This document shows positions 51,292 to 64,000 of a stretch of 64,000 nt of DNA, one piece after another; the first letter of the stretch is position 1, and each line of letters starts with the position of its first letter. The stretch covers positions 198,501 through 262,500 of the forward strand of contig NC_053042.1 of the NCBI RefSeq assembly GCF_003473485.1, given 5' to 3'. Below the pieces are notes generated by a model. It had not been told where the DNA came from, did not search any database, and saw nothing but the letters and a program-made list of their open reading frames with translations. Source of the stretch: Medicago truncatula. Lineage: Eukaryota; Streptophyta; Magnoliopsida; Fabales; Fabaceae. The position numbers and the translations under genes are program-made.

Positions 51292-52966
51292 TTTTGATTC
51301 AAGTTTAGGGTTTTGGTTTTGTGTATAGTAAAGAATTCGAATACTGATACACTGTGTTTGTTTATGTATTCATTTTCTTTTCTTTTCTAGTTCTGTGCTT
51401 TCATGTTATAGAAGCGCCAATCTCAATCCAAATTCGGTGATTGAATTATAGAAAACCTCAATTAGTGGCGTCTAATTTTGTTGGACAAAACAATACATAA
51501 GACAAAACTGTATTGAGAGAGTTGTTAAGAAATACACTACCTATGTTTTATTTGAAATTCACTAAAAAAAAAAAAATTTAATTCGGAAAAAGAAAATGGT
51601 ACTGCATGTTGTAATTCTTTTATACTATATTATCAATAATTGATGTATTTAGACTATATTATAAATGATATATTTGAATTACTATATTATAAGTCAGATA
51701 TATTAGTTAATTATTCGTGAACTTAATGTGAAGTTTTCTATAATTCAATCACTGCGCACATTCCAACCAAAATATTATAACACTCTCTCCATTTCAAAAT
51801 GCATGTCTCAATCAACCACTGCGCACATGTCAACCAAAATATTTTTCTTTTGTTTAGAGCCAATTTGCTTGTGATTCAAATAAAAGTAGTTTTGACATTG
51901 AATAATTTTAAGAATATTTTTTAAAGATTTTATAAAAAAAATCACAATCTATTTTACGTTTGTTTATGTGATAAAAATCATTTTTTTTTTATAAAATAAT
52001 TTAGTTTGTTTCCATACAACTATAAATTTTTTGTTAGAAAATTAGTTTAATCTTTTGACCTTTATTTTTTCTAAAAAAATTTATTTTTTGAGAAACTGTT
52101 TGTAAATTCTATTTTTTTTAGAATTGTAACAAATATATACAATACTTTTAAAAGTGATTTTTTTTTTTAAAAGTAAATTAATTTAAAAAAAAAACTATAA
52201 CAAACGGACTCTTATTATTCTTAAACAAATTTGATTTTAAAAAATGATTAGACACAAACATAACTAAAAAGAATTCAAAAGATACTAAAACAAAAGTTAA
52301 TAACAATAGGGTTGCAGATAGCGAACACAAGTCGGGCCTGCGAATAACAAAATTAGAAGGGTTAATATCGATTTTGGTCTCTGTAATATCAGTGAATTTC
52401 GGTTTTAGACCTGTAAAAAAAAATTTAAATTATGTCCTTGTAATTTCATATTCGTCAAAAGAATCTGCATATATGACACGTGAAATGAATGACCAAAAGT
52501 GGAGGAATCTTAAATTACACGGACCGAAAGTGAGAGAAATCTGAAATTACAATGACGTAATTTATACAAATTTTGTCGACGTGGTTAAATAAAGAATAAA
52601 AAATGAAAGAATCTGAAATTACAAGGACAAAATCTAAATTTTTTATTTTACATAAATCAAAATTGAAAATCGCTAATTTTAAAGGGACCAAACTAAAACA
52701 TACATACTTCCTCTTCCCATTAGAATCTCCCAAATTTCGCCATTTACAGCTTTCACGAAATTCTGCGATTTTGCAAAAGACCGAGCTTAGTAAATTCGCA
52801 TAGCTTCATAACTCTCTCTGCCGCCGCCCCCGCCACCCTTCTCTGTCTGTAAGTTCTGAAAATAACTTACGAAACTATTATAACCTCAACATTTTTCATA
52901 GCCATCAACAATACATAGTATTCAACAAACAAAGTTTTCTGAATTTTTTATCATACCAAAATTTCC
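51292..52966. promoter_or_regulatory. Divergent promoter region between cereblon and PUR3
   Basis: The two genes are transcribed away from each other with about 1.7 kb between start codons. A palindromic 'tttggtccct'-type element occupies roughly 52360-52690 (GGGTTAATATCGATTTTGGT at its left; a complementary AAAGGGACCAAACTAAAAC at its right). The remainder is AT-rich. A CT/GCC-rich stretch (52810-52850) may be the PUR3 leader. No clear TATA boxes. Confidence 0.55.
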
Positions 52967-55900
52967 ATGGAAATTCAACATATTGTTTCCGGGTTTTCTC
53001 CAAAATTATCTTATGCACCATCAAATCCAATTGGAAAACAGCTTATCTCTTTGAAACTCCCTTCTTTACTTTCTTCTTCATACCCTTCTCTACAATCCCA
53101 AAATTTTGCTGTTCCAAGTGGAGCTTTGTACCCTATCAGCATTGCAAAAAAAGACGGACTTTGTAGTTCTAGGATTAGAGTATGGTGCAGTAGTAGCAGT
53201 GATACTGCTGATCCAAGCAATGGGCATGATGGGAGAAGGAAAAAGCTTGCTGTGTTTGTGTCTGGTGGAGGGTCGAACTTTAAATCAATTCACGAGGCAT
53301 CTAAACGGGGATCACTTCGTGGAGATGTTGTTGTATTGGTCACAAATAAAAGCGGTAATGGTCCTTATAACTTCCATTTTGTGCTTCTGTGTAAAATGTA
53401 ATTTGTTTTTTTATGGTTTACTACAATCATTTAGCTTAGGTACAACACTTGAATTCTTGCGCTAGTACTTTTTTGATAAGCATATTTTCTTCAATTTTAA
53501 TTGATGGCACAGTCATGATTAAGCTATGTTGCTAATAGTGCCATGATCGCGCACTATAGCAGTTTAACGGAGCAGTTTTAGGGTCTTCTGTGAGCCTGCG
53601 ACACAATTTCAGTGCTACGTGCGACCAACAATAGCGGCCTCTTATCGCGGAAAAATTGCGGCAGAGGTGTTTCGCGGCCACATATGTTAGGACTCCCAAC
53701 TGTGGGTTCACAATTTCCTAATCCACGGTGTTATTAATTGCGTGGGAAATATATTATAGCCAGTTACTGCTGATGTGGCAGAGTGGGGTAGTGGGGATTG
53801 TAGGTGTTGCCTGTGGGTGGGAATTCTATTTTACAAAGTGTTATAAGGAGTGAGACGAGGGTGTCAGTGGGTATGCAAAAATGTATTTAAGCAGAAAATT
53901 GAATTTCTCTGAGGAGCTTGGCTCTATGGGTGGATTGGGATTGTAATCGCATCTGCACCTACCTTTGGTATTGAATATTTGAAAGATAATTCCATTTCTT
54001 GTGCTTATTCTCTTAATTGTTCTGCAATACTGTTTGAAGTTTGCATTGGTGTCTGTATTAGAGATCGCAATGCCTTGACTTTTTTGGAACAGTTGACAAT
54101 ACCCTCTTTGCACTGTGTTATTTCTTGTTTAAGTTTTTTAAGTGGTTGTCTGGTCATTTTGCAATATTATGTTTAAACACTACTTCTGTTCCCACTCTCA
54201 TTCAATCGAAAACATACAATGCGATCCTTGTTATGTCTCTTTCAAGTGGGAAGATGAACCATTGCACAACGGTGCACAACCAAGCGTCTTTCTTCCCTCT
54301 TTGTTTCAGGGGACGAAGACAACTTTTTCGGCGACAGCAACAGCCGCCTTCAGCTTCTGCAACATTCTATGGGTTTGTTTTGCCCCTGTTCTTCTTCGTT
54401 TTGGTTCTGTGAAGGTTGAAGTGAGACCAATATCCTTCTCTCTTTGTCTACGGTAATAGTGAGGCTATTTTAATTGGGGTTAAGTTACGTTGGGTTTTTA
54501 TTTTTATAATAGATGTTACAACTTAGGTTTTTTATTCTTCTTCTCGAGCGCGACTCAGTATTCCGGTTCTCCTTCTGGATACAAGCAAGCTCCGTTCTTT
54601 ATCTAAAAAGCCCTCCATTTTCCTCTTCTTCTGCATGCAAAGCCATCTGCTTTTCCTCCATTTTTCTCTATTTATTTTGGATTCAATTAGTAGTTAAGTT
54701 ATACTGGTTTTTGATTTGTTTTCTTTGATTGAAGGTTTTGTGATTATTACTGTTAGTGACAAATTAACAAAGTTATTTATAATTATTAAGAATGATTATC
54801 CGTTTAATTTTGTGTGTTTTGAGTATTTATGTATCTTGTTGGGATTTATGTTTAGTTTGTATACTATTTATTAGTCTTTGCAATAGCGGCCATCCTTCTA
54901 TCTGCTATACTAATACTACTATAGCAGTTTTGGGGTCCGACTCTCTCCACACTGCTATCTGAGTCTAAGAACATAGTGATTAAGGTGGCATGCTTGTCTG
55001 TAAAAATATTTTTATTATACATGTATTTTAAAGAAGGAAGTTTCTCTGTGTATTGATGCAGCTAGTCACATGTGACACAGGATGTTGACACTGTTTTGAT
55101 TTATTTTTTGAATTATAGTTACTTAAACTTTCCTTTTTCTTACTTTCTTTCTTTTTATTTTAATACCAGACTGTGGGGGTGCGGAGTATGCAAGACAAAA
55201 TGGTATACCGGTTATTGTGTTCCCCAAAGCAAAAGACGGATATGATGGATTAAGTGCAAATGACCTTGTTGATACACTAAGGTCAGATGCATCTTTATTT
55301 CATTTTCTCTTATTGCATTTAACTTTTAGTATTTAATGAATTTGATATGTCAATGCTTTACTTCAAAGTCGAAATGCATTTTCTTTTTAATTTAGCTATA
55401 ACTAAATTTGCAAAAGGACTAAAAATTAAAAAGAACTTTGATATGCTACATGTAGACATTGTTATATTATTAGCTCATGGTTAATTTTTTCAACAGGAGG
55501 TTCGAGGTTGATTTTGTTCTATTAGCTGGATACCTCAAGCTTATACCAGCGGAACTGATCCGAGCTTACCAAAGATCTATATTTAACATCCATCCATCAC
55601 TTCTTCCAGCTTTTGGAGGCAAGGGCTTCTATGGGATGAAAGTACACAAAGCAGTAATTGCTTCTGGTGCAAGGTACATTTCTCTCAAAATAAGTATGTT
55701 ATCTCGATGAAACACTTTTTGACTTTTCTCGCTACTTAATACTTATCATCACATCATTTTCTGTGTTAGATTTTCGGGTCCTACAATTCATTTTGTCGAT
55801 GAGCACTATGACACAGGGCGTATCCTTGCTCAGCGTGTTGTCCCTGTGCTTACTAATGATACACCAGAAGAGTTGGCTGCAAGAGTTCTAAGAGAGGTAA

Positions 55901-56214
55901 TGACAGTTTATAACATCAACCAGCTCCTCAATAAATCGTGTCATTTTGAACCATTGAACAACTTTAATCATGAATACAATTTAATTAATATATTTGTCAT
56001 AAGATGCATTCATGTGTATACAATAAAAATAATAATAATTTAGCTTTTTGACAAGATGAATACCAATTATTAGTTGCTTGTTTTGATTTTTCAAATTCAG
56101 GAACACCAATTATATGTTGAGGTGGTAGAGGCTTTATGTGAAGACCGTATAGTTTGGAGGAAAGATGGCGTTCCTCTCATCCAAAGGAAAGAAAATCCTA
56201 ATGAAACTTGCTGA
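52967..56214 (+). CDS. PUR3: Phosphoribosylglycinamide formyltransferase, plastid-targeted
   Basis: Five exons: 52967-53354, 55170-55281, 55497-55673, 55770-55896, 56101-56214; 305 aa. It transfers a formyl group from 10-formyl-tetrahydrofolate to GAR, step three of purine synthesis. A Ser-rich, acid-poor N-terminus of about 90 residues looks like an organelle transit peptide. The enzyme core has KKLAVFVSGGGSNF (92-105), FVLLAGYLKLIP (173-184), catalytic Asn197 and His199 (FNIHPSLLPAF) and Asp240 (DEHYDTG). Length fits plant enzymes (core about 200 aa plus transit peptide). All introns are GT-AG; intron 1 (1.8 kb) carries repetitive sequence. The gene is divergent from cereblon and convergent with the amino acid permease. 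Confidence 0.94.
53515..54975. repeat. Probable repeat insertion in PUR3 intron 1
   Basis: Phrases typical of a legume repeat family rich in ATAGCGG and CTATAGCAG flank the region: GCGCACTATAGCAGTTTAAC and AACAATAGCGGCCTC at the left, GCAATAGCGGCCATCC and ACTATAGCAGTTTTGGGGTC at the right. No convincing inverted termini or target duplication could be set, and the short frames inside have no recognised domain. Confidence 0.4.
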
Positions 56215-58470
56215 TTTATCACTTTTATGGTCAGAATCATAAATTCTCTTCTAATTTTTTTAACAACACTTTCAGATTATATCATGTTTGCATATTTTCT
56301 AACTTAATTTCTTCATCATCTTCTTACCACAAAACCTTGCATCTGATGTGACTTTGTTGCTTTTGCAGGGGATTTTGGCCACAAGTTTGCTCTGAAATCT
56401 TCATATCTCCACCGAATAAGTAGCTAAGCAATCGTAAGTAGTGAACTCAAGCAATCATGTGGCACCCCCTCTAAGAATATAAGTAGAAAACCTCACTTTT
56501 CTTTCCTAACCCATTTGTTATAGACGTATGTTAATTTACATCTCGAAGGACCTTTGTGCTTAGCTACAATGTGGTACTCCACAAGTGGCAAATTTTGTAA
56601 TTTGAATTGTGATCAAGGCTATTGACATAAAACAAGATTTATCGCAGTGAACTCATATAAAGTGAGTATAGTCTCTCCATAGAGTAGCAAATGGCAATCT
56701 TGGTCCCCCTCCCATGTGCATTATCATACTGCACGAGTATTGGTCCTCCTTAGAGAAAGTGACTGAAGTCTTTCCATGGTGTAGCAATCTTGATCCCCTT
56801 CCACTTGTGCATTCTCATATTGCAGAAGTATTGTGGAGTGTTTGTGTGCTGCCTATGCAATGGCTTTTAATTATAAATGACTTTATGTGTATGGTCTGTT
56901 GTTGTTTCTGATTATGGACATATTTGGATTAACTTATTGAGCCTATTTACTGACATAAACACTTGTGATACTGTTCATAAGCTGTTTTCAGCTCATTTCC
57001 ATAAGCTCTTCAGGACAGCTTATGTAAACAACTTATAGACTATACACTGTTTGATTTTATTTTATCTTATGTTATACATATAACTTATTCATAACCGCTT
57101 ATTTGATGAACACTTACGCTATAAGCTATAAAATAAGTTGTTTTTGTCTGCAGCATTTGCTGTCATTGTTATATCATTCATTCATGTCTTTATTTAGTGT
57201 TTACCAATTCCTCTCTTTCTATAGTCCATGTGAGAAGATACCACAACAAAGGATACACCAACCACCTCCCCAACTTTTAGTGCATTAGGTTTGATTTCCT
57301 TGGTCAATGACTGGTTGGACATTGATTTCTAGAGTAGTTTTATTTTTTTAGGGTTAATTAAGTTTTTGGTCCCTATAAATATCTCCAGATTTGTTTTTAG
57401 TCCCTATAAAAATTAATTACACTTTTTAGTCCCTACAAAATTTTTTGTTAGTGTTTTTAGTTCCTATAAAATTTTCCGTCAGCATTTTTAGTCCCTATCA
57501 AAAATTTCCATCAACATTTTTGGTCCCTAAAATGCTTAAGGAAAATGTTACAGGGACTAAAAAGTGTGATTTTATTTTGTAGGGACTAAAAACAAAACTG
57601 TGAATATTTATAGGAACTAAAATTTTAATTAACCCTATTTTTTAATATGAAAGTCAGAAGACTAAATCTTGAGCATATAACCATGTGATTCGTGAATTGA
57701 AAATTATTTAATAGTCACACTTGCAAATGAAATTTTTTATTGAGTTGATGATATTTTATGAATTTTCGTATTGTTTGTAAAGAATTTGATATTTCCTCAA
57801 ATAATTTAATATGGTGTATATTTATATTTTATTTAATATTCATATGATTTTCTTAAAACGAGTCTGTGATCATTAAATTACTTTTGATATGTTTTATTGT
57901 ATCATAACTAGGGGTGCACGTGGGTGGGTTTGGGCTGGGTTTGACTAAACCCAAGATCCGAATCATATGGGATACTCCGGTTTAGGTGAGGTAAAATATC
58001 CACCTATTATATTAATGGGTGAGTTTGGACAAACTCACTAGTTTTAATTGAATCATTTAAATTGCCTAGAATTCTAAATTCTCTATAATTTTTCAATTAC
58101 CTCATCCAAACACACTCTTAAAGGCAACAAAGAAAACATTGTCCATTGATCCCTTTCATCTCATCTAAACATGATTAGTTTTTCAAGCCAAGATGAAAAT
58201 ATAAAAGTGGGGAGCTAGGTTGAACATAAGAAAACATCAAGTCTAAATTTAGAAAGACCAACTCTATCTCTAAAGAAATCACTGAATAAAATTCATAATA
58301 AAATCCCACCAAATAAAACCTTGGATAAAGTGATAAAAGAAGCAATACACAAACATTCCCTTTCTATAAAATATGAGAATAATGGGAAAAAGTACACTGA
58401 AAAAACCTAAGCTCGACATATATACTAATGAAAATAATGTAACTATATTTATTTCCTTGTTACAATGATG
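56215..58470. other. Convergent intergenic region with two repeats
   Basis: PUR3 and permease 3' UTRs lie at the edges. A copy of the TTTGGATTAACTTATT...AAGCTATAA repeat lies at about 56925-57150. A palindromic element AGGGTTAATTAAGTTTTTGG...ATTAACCCT lies at 57350-57636. A GGGGTGCACGTGGGTGGGTT phrase at 57912 resembles one end of a hAT-type MITE. No gene. Confidence 0.6.
57350..57636. mobile_element. Palindromic 'tttggtccct' MITE
   Basis: Starts AGGGTTAATTAAGTTTTTGG and ends AATTTTAATTAACCCT. The halves carry TTTAGTCCCTA repeats on the left and AGGGACTAAAAA on the right, so the element can fold. The flanks TATTTTTTTA and TATTTTTTAA suggest a 9-10-bp duplication. A similar body is present at 52360-52690. 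Confidence 0.75.
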
Positions 58471-61400
58471 CTATTGTTTATAAGCAAAAATCTTGTATTT
58501 GTGAATATTTTCGCTAATTTCATGAATTGAAGCAACTATAGCAGCCAATGAGACAACCATACAAAGACAATTCAAAAGTTGGAGCGCACACCACCTCAAC
58601 GATAACACGGGTATGCGCTTCTGAGCAATGTGCATTTGTATAGGAAAGAAGACAACTAATGGCCCAAATCCAATCGCTCCCAACAGAGCTAGAAATTGAT
58701 TGAAAAATGGCATTGCCATGGCAAGAATGGTTGCTAGTATCACAAATATCGTCCTCCAAATTAACCTAAACAAGTTCAACTTGATTGTTGCACCGCACAC
58801 GTTAAATGAATAGTCTTGGTTTATGAATTTTGAATCGGGCCATGCGATATTAGCACCCATTTCAACGACGCGAAAAAATGGTTGTGCCATGACCTGAAAT
58901 AAAATATTAAATTATCACGTATTCTTAACAAAATATTATACAATTACAATATACATAACATTTTGTTCATATTTTATAATTTTGTTTTGATAATCAGATT
59001 TTTAGAAAAATATGATGATATGACAAAAGGATACTAGATTTTTGTGTAATATCTTTCACTATACCAGCTAACTTTAATACCTAAATAAATACTAATAGCA
59101 TAAACATATTTTACCAATATATCAAATAATATTTTACAATATTGTTCTACTTGTAGAAATATCTATCATGGTGATATATAATGTGGCAAGAATCAAGATA
59201 GGGAAATTAGTTTGGATGTCTATGTAAAAATATGTTTACACAAAATAATATTCAATTATAAAACTCAATAATTAAATTGGAATTAGTAATGTTCCAACCT
59301 GATATGCTCCAATCATGTGGATTACGATGCATACTTCTCCAATGGCAACTATCCAATAGGGCTCATAAAATCCAAAAAAAATGTTTCCTGGTGTGTGGTC
59401 ACCAAAAGCAGCATAGCCAAGGCAACTACATAGTAGGAATATCATTGTCATTGTTGATACCCCTATCACGTTAGCCCTTTTCATTTGTTTATTTTCTGCT
59501 GGATGTGACTTTAATGTATCCTAAACAAAACAATGGAAAAATCAAATACAAGGGTAATAACTGAAAAATCCAACTTGTTACTGCATAATTTCATAAAATA
59601 ATGATTATAGTAAGTGAATTGTGGTAGTTTACCATTATGTCGTAAATAACAGTAGCATAAGTGCTAGCAAGAGCTATGTTTCCCATTGAAGTGCAAACAC
59701 GCCACACTTTCTCTGCAGCAGTTAGTTCTGGCCCTATTTGTGTTCCGGTTATGCTAGTAGATGCCCCTTTTCCTGCTCTTAGCCAAAATGCATTTGTAAG
59801 TAGACATATATAAAACTATGAATTCGTATCCTCTACGGTCGATTTTATGATCCATCTTATTGTAGACTTTTCTGTATTAGTCTTACGGTCGACAATCAAC
59901 TACACCATAAAGTTGGTTGTAAAGGATCGAATTTGCAAAACTATGTAATATATGATAAAGAGAAAAGTGATCAACAAATTACCCGAGATAAGGACAGTAA
60001 GACAAAGGCCAACTGCAATGAATACATAACCAAACGAGGTGATAGCGGCAATGGTTGATATCCATGTCAGTTTGTGAAAGTTGGGAATTTGAGACAAGAA
60101 AATCTGCAATATCCCAAAACCGATCATATAGGGATTATAAGAAGTGCTGCAATCAGCTTCAAGTCCTTTTCTATGGACGCAAACAACTTTGTTTATTTCT
60201 CTGCCATATTACACTTGTTAGTAAGGATATATTGAAAATTTTAAAATTAGATAAACATCAAAATACAAATACAAACATTAGAAGAATTTTTTTTTTGCAA
60301 ATAATGTCTCCTACTTACAAATTGATCTAAGCATGTTTTTTTTTTTTTTTTTTTTTTTGTATTATTTAATATATATTTTCATAATGTAATATTGTTATAT
60401 ATGCAATAATAACTATAGTTATATATAGTGAAAAGTAATTGTTTAATGTAATAACATACGCTAAGCTTGTCGATGAAGTTATTGTGTAGCCCACTGTTAT
60501 CCCAGCTAGCTTTCCATACAAAATCAATCCACAAATTACTTGCATCGTTCCACCTATTAACAAATAGAAATATAAATTCAAGTAAATTGAAATAGATAAA
60601 AAATATGCAACCCATATTTAAAACTTTAAGGAATACTCTGTTATAAAAGGTGGGGAAAACTAGCGAGTAAGTCATTAAGAAATATTGTTAGAACAATTAT
60701 CTCTTTCATTTTCTGTATTCACCATTGTAGAGCTCTTGAGCTTATCTTTCTCATTGAATAATACATAGTTTCGTGATCTAGATTTTACGAGTTCTTTCAA
60801 ATGCGCTATCAGCGTAAACCATCAACTCTTGAAGAGTAAAGGGGACATCTGCTCGCCCTCGTTGCTAAAATATGTCTCATATATTTAGAAGTGTGCATAA
60901 GTAGCTCTTGAAGTGATTTTTTGATATGTATACAAGAGTAAAAGAGTATACCTAAGTAGCTCTTGACAGCTTGCATGTAAGTATAATTTCTTTTACCAGT
61001 GATTGGGTCTGGAAACCTATAGCAATCAGCTACAAGACTGTAAGTGAAAATAGAGATGGATGCAAAGGTTAGTATACTGGCTATACCAGCTATCCATCCT
61101 AGTTGAGCCATAGCCCATGCTAGAGCCAACACCCCTGCCCCAACTACCACTGTTATGATGTGTGTTGTTGCCGTCCACACGTTCCCTGCAATATTGCGCA
61201 CCAAATATTAATCATAAACATGTTTTTTCATTCATACTTATTAAATGAATTTATACAGTAACACACATCATTAGACGGATGTGTTAAATAGTTGATGCAT
61301 AGTTGCTTTTAAAACTTTCGGGTATTTGTATGGAATTCTGGCTTAATTTTGGTCTTTTTCCATGAAAAAAAAGTTTTACTATTCGTATACAGTAGTTATT

Positions 61401-62015
61401 TTATCATGGTGACTAATTTCTATTGGAAAATTTGTTGGACTAAGTTCTCTCCTTCTAATTAAATTTTCTTCACACTCAAGAGTCGGAGATCAAACTTACA
61501 ACTTGAAGTGTCCAAAACTCCAACCGTTATTGAAGTGTGTTAGTTTTATTCAAACATAAATCAAAAGAAGCTCAACTATTCATATACAGTAGTTATTTTA
61601 TCACGGTAACTTTCTTCATACACAGGAGTCGGAATTCAAACCTACAAATTGCCTACGTGTCCAAATCTCTAACCATTATTGAATATTGTTCAACTTTTAC
61701 CTATAAGTAGATTTTCTCGAATATAAATTACTTTACATTCAACGACTCTAAACTAAACATAAGTTTACAAAATCAATCAATTTTGGTCACAGCAGAATAT
61801 TGTAAACTGACATAGACATATTAAAGCTGTTTTAATTAATTGAATAAAAGATTGATACCATATAAGTAGGAAATACCAGTAAAGTTGAGAATAAAAAGAA
61901 TCAGATTCTGATTCAGAGAATTAAAATAGAAAGGAAGAAGGTACATACCAGTTCTTTTGGCTTTGCCATCATCATCTTGTTCATGTTCCATGATTAGAGT
62001 TTGTGTAATACTCAT
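58471..62015 (-). CDS. AAP: Amino acid permease (AAP family)
   Basis: Seven exons: 62015-61949, 61185-60952, 60553-60460, 60200-59983, 59772-59633, 59520-59299, 58893-58471; 465 aa. The N-terminus has an acidic DDDGKAKRTG, followed by GNVWTATTHIITVVVGAGVL, the signature first membrane segment, and about ten further hydrophobic segments, including the last at VVSLAAIVASIHEI. AAP proteins are plasma-membrane proton/amino acid symporters with broad specificity. The length equals that of typical AAPs (about 460-490). Exon 5 was set to begin after GAGCAG so that TCG G|GA AAA continues in frame; a nearby AG would also keep the frame but adds an odd sequence. Substrate and paralogue number cannot be told. 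Confidence 0.92.
60335..60359. repeat. Poly-T run in permease intron 3
   Basis: About 24 consecutive T, possibly the oligo(A) tail of an antisense retroelement, but no body recognised. Confidence 0.85.
61370..61700. repeat. Direct duplication with SINE-like arms in permease intron 1
   Basis: The phrase ATACAGTAGTTATTTTATCA occurs at about 61387 and 61583, each followed by an AGTCGGA...CAAACTTACAA / TCAAACCTACAAATT block. Read on the minus strand this gives TTTGATCTCCGACTC / TTTGAATTCCGACTC, similar to a SINE B-box. About 196 bp apart; diverged. Confidence 0.6.
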
Positions 62016-62170
62016 TTAGATTCACTAGTTATATCATTTAGTTATCTGAGTAAGCCGGTTTATTTGGGGTAGTTATTTTCCGGTCACTGCCAAAAAAGAT
62101 AGGAGAGAAAGAGATATACACTCATGAATGATATAGATGGATGAATGAATGCCAATCAATTTTTATTTTT

Positions 62171-62178
62171 ATTTTATA
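62171..62178 (-). promoter_or_regulatory. Possible TATA box of the permease gene
   Basis: TATAAAAT on the minus strand, about 160 bases upstream of the ATG at 62015, in a TA-rich context. Plausible position, weak evidence. Confidence 0.35.
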
Positions 62179-62179
62179 C

Positions 62180-64000
62180 TATATTCTAATAAACAAATGC
62201 AATTAATGTCCACGTGAGAATATTTCATTTGGCACAAACTGGTGTATGCAAGAGCCGAGGTTTGAATTCCAAACACCATACTTTTTCATCTGACTCCAAT
62301 GGCCACGTTTCTAAAATTGATGTTTAAAATAGAAATCAACCTAACCTAACCACAAATAATAAATACATGGAATCTCCCTCAATTATTGTAGTAATTTGAA
62401 TGTTAGGTCTCTCGAAAAACTAATTTCTGGAATATAAAAGTTTTTAAAAAGTACGTTTCCTTTTTAGTTTTCAACCCAATATCTCTTTGTAGCATGCTTG
62501 AGTACTGTGTTGTCTTTGTCTTAATCCAAAGAAAATAAGACCATGTAAATTGCTAATGGATGGTACTTCATTTTCAAAGCCATTTGGAATATAGCATTTT
62601 CTTCAGCCTACTTGTAGAGAGAGACCACTACTTGTGACTAAACAACACAAATCTTGTGTTTCTATCCTCTATTTTGATCAAAAGCACGTTACGCATAAGC
62701 CGACAATTTTTTTATTATCAAATCTTAAATAAGTGTGAACGTGTGACCCATCAAAGAGAAAAATAATATAAAAGTCAAAAGTTGTATAAGTTTGATTTGG
62801 TTTTTCCATGACAAAAAAAAATTAAATTTAAGTTAAAATAACTTATATCTTGATATATTCATCCTTAAAAAAATTGATATATTCTTGTAAAGTAAGTCGA
62901 ACAATAAATTTAAGTATCAAAGTCAATTATATCATTAAATATTTTAATCTCAAACTTGTAGTTAGAATTAATTTTGACGATTCAAAGAGGTGGGTTATTT
63001 AGCTGATTTAAATTAAGAGTTAAAAGTTTACATTCAATCGAATGAAGGAGATAAATATTAATCTATTAACTTATTACTAAGATTGGCCATTTCAAAAATT
63101 TAAATTAACTTTACCAAAAGTGAAACACAATGTTGACGTGGATTTTGTATAAGAAAAACATTCCTCGTTCTGTTCTGTCATAGACAACTTACGATGGGAA
63201 TGTGTTCACTTTCTAAATAATTTACTCATAGTTATAATATAATCTTGCACGCGGTACTCACATGTTTAAAAATAATTGATTCCATTTTTAAATCAACAAC
63301 TAGTAAATGACCCGCCCGAAAGCACATGTCAAATAACATTGCAATAACCAGTGTTTCATAAATCGAGTGTAAACTTGTAAATTTTTTCGAATTTACGTTT
63401 TCAGGTGTCAAAAATGTGTTAACTCGAAGACAAACTAAGTTTGTGGTTAAATCAGAATATTTGATCGAGTTAACACGCATTAAACTCAATAAACTCATGT
63501 AAATTCGGGTAAACTCAATCGAGTTTATGTTTAAAAAACCTTTTTTTTGGGCCCATTTTCTTTGGAACCCCAATTCTTTTTGAAGCTCAAGGCACTTAAA
63601 TTAATGTTGAAGTGAGTTCAAGTCATATATTTGGTTCTAATATTAAAAACCCTTTATCATCTCGAGAAGAATTTGATGAAGTTAGAGATGAAGACACCGA
63701 TGATAATGATGTTATGAAACTTTAGGAAAGATTGAACTTTTGAAAAAATTAACTAGTTTATTTTTTAGATAGGTTTATTAACAACTTTAGAAACTTATGA
63801 AACTTGCTTTTTAATTTGGATGGTTTAGAGTCTTATGAAACTTATGATTTTGCAAGTTAATTTTGTATTTTGATGCTAAGTTGAACATAACTCTTTATTA
63901 TGGTGGCTTTGTCATTATAATCAAGTCATATTTTGCACTATTGACCTATTTGCAATATTATATTAGCTTATATATGTCACGTATATAATAAATTTTATAT
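62180..64000. other. Right flank, no gene supported
   Basis: A SINE-like B-box GAGGTTTGAATTCC lies near 62257, without a clear A-box. At 63640-63725 the plus strand reads SSREEFDEVRDEDTDDNDV followed by MKL and a stop, an acidic tail that could belong to a decayed transposon protein. CGAGTTTA/TAAACTCG palindromic phrases recur between 63360 and 63520. Confidence 0.45.

Overview
This window is plant nuclear DNA. The genes have many GT-AG introns, AT-rich non-coding sequence separates them, and tRNA-derived SINEs, inverted-repeat MITEs and retrotransposon remnants are common. The repeat families and the protein sequences most resemble an IRLC-clade legume such as Medicago or a close relative. 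That assignment is recognition from memory, not a search result. No prokaryotic, CRISPR or phage signal was seen.

Seven intact-looking protein genes were reconstructed exon by exon, and every exon phase closes: (1) a cucumisin-type subtilase, minus strand, 1702-4681, 737 aa; (2) exosome subunit RRP43, plus, 9283-16218, 304 aa, with one GC-AG intron; (3) a TMX2-like thioredoxin-related transmembrane protein, plus, 21672-27618, 265 aa; (4) a MUT9-like/casein-kinase-1-like nuclear kinase, plus, 35802-40513, 680 aa; (5) a plant cereblon (LON + CULT domains), minus, 44316-51291, 556 aa; (6) plastid-type phosphoribosylglycinamide formyltransferase, plus, 52967-56214, 305 aa; (7) an amino acid permease, minus, 58471-62015, 465 aa. 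These are ordinary, functionally unrelated plant genes (secreted proteolysis, RNA decay, ER redox, light/chromatin signalling, ubiquitin ligase substrate reception, purine synthesis, amino acid import). Nothing suggests that they act as one system.

Between and inside the genes lies a dense layer of mobile-element debris: a nucleoside-hydrolase pseudogene (18.3-18.9 kb), a Ty1/copia reverse transcriptase-RNase H remnant antisense in RRP43 intron 6, LINE pieces (33 kb and cereblon intron 9), a solo-LTR-like sequence split by a hAT-type MITE (8 kb), two LTR-like sequences facing each other (30.4-32.3 and 34.1-34.9 kb) with a 900-bp long-TIR element nested in one, several SINEs (two with good target duplications), several families of palindromic MITEs, and a GRF-zinc-finger scrap (43 kb). 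Regions 28-30 kb, 34.9-35.8 kb, 41-43 kb and 62-64 kb hold no gene that I can support.

I found no convincing undescribed biological system. The items most worth a second look are the cereblon with its complete tri-tryptophan pocket, the GC-AG splice site in RRP43, the nested and opposed repeat structure at 30-35 kb, and the 9-bp-TSD palindromic element families.
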